DNA of 10,493 nt from Clostridia bacterium. Lineage in GTDB: Bacteria > Bacillota > Clostridia > Oscillospirales > Ruminococcaceae. Within the stretch, counting starts at the first letter, position 1, and each line of letters opens with the position of its first letter. Location of the stretch: NCBI GenBank assembly GCA_003246805.1, contig QKDG01000066.1, forward strand, positions 1 to 10,493, given 5' to 3'. Positions 1 through 5,919 of the stretch are shown one piece after another. The notes beneath the pieces are model-generated. The model worked only from the letters and a program-made list of their open reading frames with translations. It had not been told where the DNA came from and did not search any database. The position numbers and the translations under genes were made by a program.

Positions 1-621
1 ATTGTTTCATTAGCACGTGAACAGGGTATCGTTGTTAAAAACGTCAATGATACAAAGCTTTCTTCTATGACAAACGGTGCTTCCCACCAGGGAGTAGTTG
101 CTGTTGGTGCATGTGCTGAGTATGTTTCCGTTGATGAAATACTTAATATAGCAGCTTCAAAAAATGAACAGCCTTTTATTATAATTTGTGATGAAATCGA
201 AGACCCGCACAACCTTGGTGCTATTATCAGAACAGCAGAGGCCGCTGGTGCACATGGAATAATTATTCCAAAAAGGCGCAGTGCCTCATTAAATCATACA
301 GTATTTAAAACCTCTGCCGGTGCTGCAAGCTGGTTGCCAGTCGCACGGGTTTCAAACATAGTTCATGCTATTGAGGAATTGAAGAAAAACGGTGTATGGA
401 TTTATGGAACTGATGTAGTTGGTGAAGACTATACCAAAACAAATCTAAAAGGTAGTATAGGGCTTGTCATAGGGTCCGAGGGTAATGGTATAGGCAGGCT
501 GGTAAAAGAAAAATGCGATTTCTTATTAAAGCTGCCTATGCTTGGTAAAATTACATCACTTAATGCTTCAGTTGCTGGTGGAATTTTTATGTATGAGATT
601 GTTCGGCAAAGACAAATATAG
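1..621 (+). CDS. rlmB: 23S rRNA 2'-O-ribose methyltransferase, TrmH/RlmB family (5' end outside window)
   Basis: This is a SPOUT-class RNA methyltransferase. By family it would transfer a methyl group from S-adenosylmethionine to the 2'-OH of a guanosine in 23S rRNA (Gm2251 in E. coli numbering). The frame is open from base 1, before the first ATG at 67, and the upstream codons read as the end of an RlmB substrate-binding domain (AREQGIVVKNV, then HQGVVA). The gene therefore starts outside the window and about 206 residues are visible. All three SPOUT motifs are present: DPHNLGAIIRTAEAAGAHGI, then IGSEGNGIG, then LPMLGKITSLNASVAGGI with the SAM-binding knot. The TAG stop is at 619-621. The next gene starts 21 bases downstream on the same strand with no visible terminator or promoter between them, so co-transcription is likely. 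TrmH paralogues with a different target nucleotide cannot be excluded from the sequence alone. Confidence 0.88.
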   Translation: MVSLAREQGIVVKNVNDTKLSSMTNGASHQGVVAVGACAEYVSVDEILNIAASKNEQPFIIICDEIEDPHNLGAIIRTAEAAGAHGIIIPKRRSASLNHTVFKTSAGAASWLPVARVSNIVHAIEELKKNGVWIYGTDVVGEDYTKTNLKGSIGLVIGSEGNGIGRLVKEKCDFLLKLPMLGKITSLNASVAGGIFMYEIVRQRQI

Positions 622-628
622 GATAATA

Positions 629-634
629 AAGGAG
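629..634 (+). promoter_or_regulatory. Ribosome binding site that sets a TTG start at 643
   Basis: AAGGAG lies 8 bases before the TTG at 643. The in-frame GTG at 634 overlaps the last base of this Shine-Dalgarno sequence and cannot be used with it. The valS gene in this window has the same AAGGAG (followed by TG) at the same 8-base spacing before its ATG, which supports the TTG choice. Confidence 0.75.
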
Positions 635-642
635 TGACAGAA

Positions 643-2997
643 TTGTCTGATAACAAGTTTTCAGTCGATGACATTTTAAACGAATACTCAAAGAAGAAAG
701 AACAGAAAAGCAAATCAAAATCAACCTTTAATGTTGATGAGTTTTTTGCGTCTTCCCAGGTTTCTGTAAATGAAAACAAAAAGAAATCATTTGATTTCAA
801 TATCAATGACAATAATTCTGGTTTTGCACCCGAAAACAATGCGAATAAAGCTACTACTCCCCTGCCTGAAAACAATATTAATGAAAAAACTAATTTAAAA
901 TCAGAAAACAATATAAGCGACAATATCAATAGCAAAGAGAATGCTTTAAAACCATTGAGAAGAAACTCAGGGAACACCGAAATAATTGAGAGTATCCTTA
1001 AAATGAAAAAGGAACGCATTTTCAGTAAAACTGCTGAGATTGTCCCGATTAACAGGAAAAATATAAATGATATCAATCTGGAAATTACTGATAAAATTAT
1101 TCCTAAGACCGAGCAGATTCCAATTGGCAGTATAATTGATGAAGATGCTAAAATGCAGATGCTTGAAGAAAAAAGGAGTAAAAGAATCAAGGATTTTGTC
1201 CTGACTAATACAAAATCGCTTGATACTGACAGTTTGTTTGAAGAAGAATCTGATGATTTCAGCGAAATTGATGATGCACCCGAAATAGCCGATGAAATAT
1301 CACAGCTAAAAGGGAATATAATAGTAAGAATTATTTTCCTTGCAATAGCTTCTATAATTAGTACATACACCGCATTTGCCAATGACTTTGCATGGCCGGT
1401 TGTTGATTTATTCAGCATTACGCAGAATCCGCAATCTTATTTATTTATAAATATAGTTATAGGTTTCCTCACCGTTTTTGTATCAAGCTCTGTAATAGTA
1501 AGCGGTATAAAGAATTTGTTCAAGCTGAATGCCGATTGCGACAGTATATGTTCAATCGGAATAATAGGCAGCCTGATTTCAGCTGTTTTAATACTTTTCA
1601 ACAGCCAGCAATTACAACAAGGTACTGTTCATATTTTTATTTGTGTATCTATTTTAAGCCTTTTGTTTAATTCAATTGGAAGATTACTGATAATAAATCG
1701 AACTGAACTTAATTTTAAATATATTTCAGGCGATAACGAAAAACATGGTCTGTTCCAAATAGAAGACCAGGATACAGCTTCAAGATTTACGAGAGGTTCA
1801 GTTTCAGGATTCCCTTCACTTACTTCAATGAAAAAGACGGAATTTATAAATGATTTTCTTAAAACTTCATTTAACCCTGATATAAGTGATGCTTTTTGCA
1901 AAAAGGCTGTTCCTATAACATTAATTTCATCGCTTGTTATTGCCCTGCTTTCACTATTTTTTAATACTTCTCTTGATATTAGTGCAAGGCTTGTTATTGC
2001 GGTGTCAGTTTTTTCTGGAACAACAGCACTTGCTTCCTGCTTTGCAATAATGTTTGTTACAAACCTGCCATTAGCAAGAGCAACAAAGCAGCTTCTTTTA
2101 TCATCGGCGTGTATGATTAGCTATCAGGCAGTAGAAGAATTTAGCGACACAAACTCAGTTCTTTTGGATGTAAGTCAGCTTTTCCCTGAGGGCAGCGTTG
2201 AGTTAGTTAATTTGAAGCAGATTTCATCCTCTACAATCGAAGAAGGTATTTTAATTGCCGCAAGCTTATCCTGCCATGCTAACAGTATATTAAAGCCCAC
2301 TTTCTATAAAATGCTCAAAGGCAAAATTGAAATGCTTTATCCTGTTGAAAGCTATTTGTATGAGGATACGCTCGGATTATCAGGATGGATTTCAAATAAA
2401 CGTGTTCTTTTAGGAACACGTGAGCTAATGAAGAATCACAGCATTGAGGGCTTGCCAAGCCTTGCAAAGGAAGTTGACTATGCGAAAGGCAATCTTGTGT
2501 TATATTTATCAGTATCGGGCGAGATTACCACAATGTTTATAATAAAAATTAAAGCAAGCCTTGGTGTTGCAAAATGGTTAAAGGAACTTAGCAATCAGCG
2601 TATTACTGTTATTCTCAGGTCTGTTGATTCTATTATTTCATTGACTTTTTTATCAGATGTATTTAAAGTACCGTCAGAAACATTCAAGCTTATTCCATTT
2701 AGGCATCATAAGAAATTTGACGAGCTTACAACTTTTGAGCCTCAGGTTTCTACTCCGCTTGTTTGTTCTGGTAAGTTCCAGTCATTTGCAATGCTTATTT
2801 CTACAATCAGAAAAATTGCAAAGACTTCTGTTTTTGGGGTTTCGTTTGCTGTTGCATCGTTGTGCACAGGGTTATTACTTTCGCTCACAATGGCCCTGCT
2901 TTCATCATACAGTGAGCTTACAGCATCTGTTATCATATTAATTAATTTAGCCTGGGCAGTGATAACCTACCTTGCAATAAGTATAAAAAGATTTTAA
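643..2997 (+). CDS. P1B-type ATPase-like membrane protein lacking catalytic motifs (putative pseudoenzyme)
   Basis: This is a 784-residue membrane protein starting at TTG 643. Residues 1 to about 215 look disordered, polar and Asn/Lys/Glu-rich. Eight hydrophobic segments follow at about 226-247, 266-289, 301-320, 327-350, 422-441, 449-474, 730-753 and 758-780. This is the P1B metal-ATPase pattern of four helices, a small loop, two helices, a large loop and two helices. In the large loop, residues 507-513 (LLDVSQL) align with VFDKTGT: Asp509 is kept but KTGT is lost. Residues 539-550 (AASLSCHANSIL) resemble the N-domain HP region without HP. Residues 578-596 (GLSG, then RVLLGTREL) resemble the next N-domain stretch. 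VILRSVD stands where VMLTGDN is expected. I see no TGE in the short cytoplasmic loop (351-421), no CPC in helix 6 (Cys466 alone, though LP 475-476 occupies the TP position), and no GDGIND before helix 7. ATP-driven transport is therefore unlikely. The family reading is my manual alignment; the function is unknown. Confidence 0.72.
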   Translation: MSDNKFSVDDILNEYSKKKEQKSKSKSTFNVDEFFASSQVSVNENKKKSFDFNINDNNSGFAPENNANKATTPLPENNINEKTNLKSENNISDNINSKENALKPLRRNSGNTEIIESILKMKKERIFSKTAEIVPINRKNINDINLEITDKIIPKTEQIPIGSIIDEDAKMQMLEEKRSKRIKDFVLTNTKSLDTDSLFEEESDDFSEIDDAPEIADEISQLKGNIIVRIIFLAIASIISTYTAFANDFAWPVVDLFSITQNPQSYLFINIVIGFLTVFVSSSVIVSGIKNLFKLNADCDSICSIGIIGSLISAVLILFNSQQLQQGTVHIFICVSILSLLFNSIGRLLIINRTELNFKYISGDNEKHGLFQIEDQDTASRFTRGSVSGFPSLTSMKKTEFINDFLKTSFNPDISDAFCKKAVPITLISSLVIALLSLFFNTSLDISARLVIAVSVFSGTTALASCFAIMFVTNLPLARATKQLLLSSACMISYQAVEEFSDTNSVLLDVSQLFPEGSVELVNLKQISSSTIEEGILIAASLSCHANSILKPTFYKMLKGKIEMLYPVESYLYEDTLGLSGWISNKRVLLGTRELMKNHSIEGLPSLAKEVDYAKGNLVLYLSVSGEITTMFIIKIKASLGVAKWLKELSNQRITVILRSVDSIISLTFLSDVFKVPSETFKLIPFRHHKKFDELTTFEPQVSTPLVCSGKFQSFAMLISTIRKIAKTSVFGVSFAVASLCTGLLLSLTMALLSSYSELTASVIILINLAWAVITYLAISIKRF
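829..936 (+). repeat. Three tandem 36-base repeats inside the membrane protein gene
   Basis: Three in-frame units (829-864, 865-900, 901-936) encode 12-residue repeats beginning PENNAN, PENNIN and SENNIS. Each unit carries a GAAAACAAT core at the same place. A partial fourth unit (GAGAATGCT, ENA) follows at once. The repeats lie in the disordered N-terminal part (residues 63-98) and probably act as a variable-length linker. Confidence 0.7.
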
Positions 2998-3045
2998 GAG
3001 AACTTAGAATTTATACTTTTCAGATTTTATTTTTCATAAACTATG

Positions 3046-3072
3046 AGAGGCACCTGGAATTCAGGTGCCTCT
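3046..3072. terminator. Bidirectional intrinsic terminator between convergent genes
   Basis: This is a perfect 11-bp inverted repeat (AGAGGCACCTG, loop GAATT, CAGGTGCCTCT) located 48 bases after the stop of the plus-strand membrane protein gene and 14 bases beyond the stop of the minus-strand deacetylase gene. On the plus strand it is followed by an A/T-rich run that ends in a T-rich stretch. On the minus strand the U-tract is poor. The position between convergent genes supports shared termination. Strength in either direction is uncertain. Confidence 0.72.
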
Positions 3073-3086
3073 ATAATTTATTAATA

Positions 3087-4451
3087 TTATTTGTTTTTTC
3101 TTTTTATACTTAGTAAAATTGCAGATGCAGCTAAAATAGTTAAAGGCAACAAAAGGAAAATATAGAATTGACTCGTATAACTTATTTTTTCAGAAACACA
3201 TGCAGAATTATTCTCTATACTAATATCATCAATGGTGCTTTCTGATAATGAACCATCAGGTACGTTGCTTTCATCTTCCGGTTTGATTTCTTCATAAAGT
3301 GTTACATTTTCAAAAAAATCATTTTTATCTATATCTGCTCCAACTGTTGTTCTGTATAATCCGAATGCCTGACAATCGTATACACCAGGTGTCTTTTTAA
3401 CAGAATACCACTGCTGCTGTGATTTGTGGAATGAAAACCCATACTCTGCCATTTCAAATGCTGTTTTTCCATCAAAGTTAGATAACGGTATATCCCAGTT
3501 CATTGAAATTTTATTTTCTTCATATAAATGCAGATAAGTTTTCGGAACGTCCCAGGCACCGTATTTTTGTGAAGAATTCGGGTAATTTTCAGCCTCGCCT
3601 GAAAGTTCAAGAGCATCAACCAGAGTATGTGAACAAATCATATGCCCGCCATGCCCGTATTCACCGTTTAAGTCGTGGCCGATTATCACCATTGGTTTAA
3701 AACGTCGAATAATCTCTACTGCAAATTCTACTAAATCATTATAATTATATACAGTTTTTGCATGGTCGAGTGAAAGTGAATAAATATCAGGGAATTCGCT
3801 TATCACAGGGTACGCAGTATCCCCCATCCCCCATAATGCATCGAGCATTTCGTGAGGACGATAAGGCTCACCCCAGTGATTTGTCATATAAACAACCTGA
3901 ACCTTTAATCCTAGCTCACCCGCATAATATGGTATTGTTCCACCAAAAAAAATCATTTCGTCATCTGCATGTGTAGGATAAAGCAACATATCAGCACGTT
4001 CATAAGGTGGCTGCCATTTCTGCACCCAACTGGGAACTTCACCATCTGAAAAAGCATAGATGTCACATACAATTGAATTGTCTGACGTTATATTAACAAT
4101 AAATTCATCTTCAATTTTGTCAAATTCTATGTACTCGTGAATAAATCCATATTTGCCATATGTTGTTACCTTATTATCAATCGTCAAATCCCATTCTCCA
4201 ACAGGCTGATCCCAGATAATATATATGCTTTTTATTCCTTTTTCATTGGATACTTTAATTTTGTCGCCTTTGTTAAAAACAATCTTTGTAAATTTATTCT
4301 CATCACAAAGGTTATAACTGCTCCCCCCTGATATAACCACATTATTAAATGCTGTAATATCTTCTGCACTCGTATCAACCTGTGTTGCAAAAGCATTTAT
4401 GCTTGACATTAAAAAGAATAATGCAAATATGCATAATATTATTTTCTTCAT
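3087..4451 (-). CDS. Secreted, C-terminally membrane-anchored PIG-L (LmbE-like) family deacetylase
   Basis: This 454-residue protein has a signal peptide (MKKIILCIFALFFLMSSINA, cleavage near FA|TQ at 22). A presumed beta-rich domain follows at about 24-140, then a PIG-L domain at about 150-300. The zinc and catalytic motif reads THADDE (His161, Asp163, Asp164, with Asp or Glu as general base). A second metal/active-site cluster lies in IIGHDLNGEYGHGGH (His259, His267, His270). One hydrophobic helix at about 427-448 followed by KRKNK would anchor the protein in the membrane with the enzyme outside. Family members are zinc-dependent N-deacetylases of GlcNAc-type sugars or conjugates; the substrate here is unknown. 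The start is taken at ATG 4451 (SD AGGGG 8 bases upstream) because the longer reading from 4487 would run through the predicted -10 box and place 12 residues before an obvious signal peptide. The gene stands alone between two hairpins with its own promoter. Confidence 0.87.
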   Translation of the reverse strand: MKKIILCIFALFFLMSSINAFATQVDTSAEDITAFNNVVISGGSSYNLCDENKFTKIVFNKGDKIKVSNEKGIKSIYIIWDQPVGEWDLTIDNKVTTYGKYGFIHEYIEFDKIEDEFIVNITSDNSIVCDIYAFSDGEVPSWVQKWQPPYERADMLLYPTHADDEMIFFGGTIPYYAGELGLKVQVVYMTNHWGEPYRPHEMLDALWGMGDTAYPVISEFPDIYSLSLDHAKTVYNYNDLVEFAVEIIRRFKPMVIIGHDLNGEYGHGGHMICSHTLVDALELSGEAENYPNSSQKYGAWDVPKTYLHLYEENKISMNWDIPLSNFDGKTAFEMAEYGFSFHKSQQQWYSVKKTPGVYDCQAFGLYRTTVGADIDKNDFFENVTLYEEIKPEDESNVPDGSLSESTIDDISIENNSACVSEKISYTSQFYIFLLLPLTILAASAILLSIKRKNK

Positions 4452-4475
4452 TATATTTCCCCTGTTTTTTATACA

Positions 4476-4504
4476 ATAATAACACATTTTTATGATTAAG
4501 TAAA
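4476..4504 (-). promoter_or_regulatory. Predicted sigma-A promoter of the PIG-L deacetylase gene
   Basis: On the minus strand, TTTACT (4504-4499, 4/6 match to the -35 consensus) is followed after exactly 17 bases by TATTAT (4481-4476, 5/6 match to the -10 consensus), which is preceded by an extended -10 TGT. Transcription would start near 4469, giving a leader of about 18 bases that still includes the AGGGG ribosome site. TATAAA slightly downstream (around 4473-4468) is an alternative -10 but would leave almost no leader. Confidence 0.5.
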
Positions 4505-4585
4505 CAATTATAAGGGAAAAAGTTATTTTAATCGTTAGTCATATCCTTTTGATTTTCACATTCTTTTTTATTTGTTGCAATATTA

Positions 4586-4621
4586 ATTTAACCCCCTGAT
4601 ATAATTATCAGAGGGTTAAAT
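4586..4621 (-). terminator. Hairpin after folC, probable terminator
   Basis: A 16-bp stem with one C-A mismatch (arms 4586-4601 and 4606-4621, loop TAAT) starts 9 bases past the folC stop codon in the minus direction. The stem contains a run of five G on the minus strand and is followed by A/U-rich sequence rather than a clean U-tract, so termination may be weak. It would also separate folC from the divergently placed start region of the deacetylase gene. Confidence 0.58.
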
Positions 4622-4630
4622 AGTATTATG

Positions 4631-5908
4631 TTAATTATTCAGATAAATCTTCCTTGCTGATGACGCCAGATAAAGTGAACCACAAATCAGCAATAAATCA
4701 TTTTTGCTTGCTATATTCTTAGCTTCACTTATTGCTAGGTCAGTCTCATAAACAAAAAAAGCTTTTCCACCCATTCTATTTATCATAGATGCAAGCTCAT
4801 CTGCTCTTACTGAATTCTCGTCAAAGCCATCAACACAAATGAATTCAGAAATATGAGGGATAAGTTCTGCAACTGTTGCTTCAACATTTTTATCCTTTTT
4901 CATTCCTATAACAGCAAGGCTTCTGTTGTATTCAATAGATTTAAGTAGCTCGCACAATGCCTTCATTCCGCCTTGATTATGTGCACCGTCAAGAATAATC
5001 AATGGCTCTTTTGCAAGAACTTCGGCCCTTGCAAAAATCTGTGCTTGTTCTAACCCTCTTGCTATGTTGGAGTCTGAAATTAGAAAACCTTTGCTCTTAA
5101 CTATCTGCATAGCCTCTATAACGCTTAATGCGTTAATCACCTGATGCTTCCCTATCATTTTTAGCTTATAAATTCCGCCATAATAAGAAAACTCACTGCC
5201 CATTATAGAGCTATTCAGATAAATGCAGTTTTTATCATCAGGGATAATCAGCTTAGCGTTTTTTTTCCTGCTTTCATTCTTTATGACTTCAATAACTTCA
5301 TCAGGGTTTTGAGCAGATAGAATACATGCACATCCGTTTTTAATAATTCCCGCCTTTTGATATGCAATTTCTTTTAAAGTATTACCAAGAATTTTATTAT
5401 GGTCATGCGAAATTGAAGTAATTATTGAAACAACAGGATTGTCAATGATATTTGTTGAATCAAATCTTCCACCGATTCCGGTTTCAAGGACAACAATATC
5501 ACATTTTACTTCTTTAAAATACAAAAATGCCAAAGCTGTTGTAATTTCAAACTGCGAAAATTTTTGCCTGTATTCAATTTCTTCAAGCTTTTTTGACAAT
5601 AATTTGACAAGAACACACATGCTTTGTTTTTGAATATTCTTATTATCAACCTTAATTCTGTCGGTATAATCTATAATAAATGGTGATGTAAACAAACCTG
5701 TTCTATAACCAGCACGAACAAGAATTTCACTGCACATTGTTGCAACTGAGCCTTTTCCGTTCGTTCCTGCAATGTGAATAAATTTAAGACTTTTCTGTGG
5801 ATTACCTAAAAGTGACAGTAGCGCCCCTATTCGATTTAAATCAGTTACAGGTGCGCCCATTCTGTCAAAGCTATTGATATAATCCATTGCCTCATCAAAC
5901 GTAAACAT
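4631..5908 (-). CDS. folC: Bifunctional folylpolyglutamate synthase / dihydrofolate synthase
   Basis: This is a Mur-ligase-family enzyme that adds L-glutamate to dihydropteroate and then to reduced folates, using ATP in the cytosol. The 425 residues match the usual size. The P-loop is IAGTNGKGSVAT (Gly-Lys-Gly-Ser at 51-54). It is followed by the folate-site stretch TSPFIIDYTDRI (74-85), ETGIGGRFDSTN (142-153), SISHDH (165-170), and the segment holding the Lys that is carbamylated in this family (Lys185 in AYQKAGIIK). The C-terminal domain begins near 290 with the FARAEVL and ILDGAHN (305-311) motifs. The ATG at 5908 lies 11 bases after the valS stop, and its AAGGG ribosome site overlaps that stop, so translation is probably coupled to valS. 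valS-folC is the known order in Bacillus subtilis. One small deviation is QKAGI where EKAGI is more usual. Whether both activities are retained cannot be told from the sequence. Confidence 0.95.
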   Translation of the reverse strand: MFTFDEAMDYINSFDRMGAPVTDLNRIGALLSLLGNPQKSLKFIHIAGTNGKGSVATMCSEILVRAGYRTGLFTSPFIIDYTDRIKVDNKNIQKQSMCVLVKLLSKKLEEIEYRQKFSQFEITTALAFLYFKEVKCDIVVLETGIGGRFDSTNIIDNPVVSIITSISHDHNKILGNTLKEIAYQKAGIIKNGCACILSAQNPDEVIEVIKNESRKKNAKLIIPDDKNCIYLNSSIMGSEFSYYGGIYKLKMIGKHQVINALSVIEAMQIVKSKGFLISDSNIARGLEQAQIFARAEVLAKEPLIILDGAHNQGGMKALCELLKSIEYNRSLAVIGMKKDKNVEATVAELIPHISEFICVDGFDENSVRADELASMINRMGGKAFFVYETDLAISEAKNIASKNDLLLICGSLYLASSARKIYLNN

Positions 5909-5919
5909 AATATATACCC

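Noticed and set aside
429..1418. Open frame of 329 codons on the minus strand opposite rlmB and the membrane protein gene
   Set aside because: Its product is low-complexity Ser/Leu/Ile-rich, lies antisense to two clear coding regions, has no ribosome site and resembles no family. The length follows from the A/T-rich, Asn/Lys-rich sense strand.
643..2997. Functional metal-transporting P-type ATPase
   Set aside because: The motifs needed for phosphorylation, dephosphorylation and metal passage are absent, so only the architecture supports the family assignment.
3087..3180. Possible sortase-type cell wall sorting signal at the deacetylase C-terminus
   Set aside because: A hydrophobic helix and a positively charged tail are present, but no LPXTG-like motif precedes them. 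A simple membrane anchor fits better.
4452..4487. Upstream ATG at 4487 as the start of the deacetylase gene
   Set aside because: It would add 12 residues before a standard signal peptide, lacks a ribosome site and overlaps the predicted -10 box.
4505..4585. Possible small gene or RNA in the gap between folC and the deacetylase gene
   Set aside because: The stretch is A/T-rich with no stable structure, no promoter-terminator pair of its own and no reading frame with a ribosome site.
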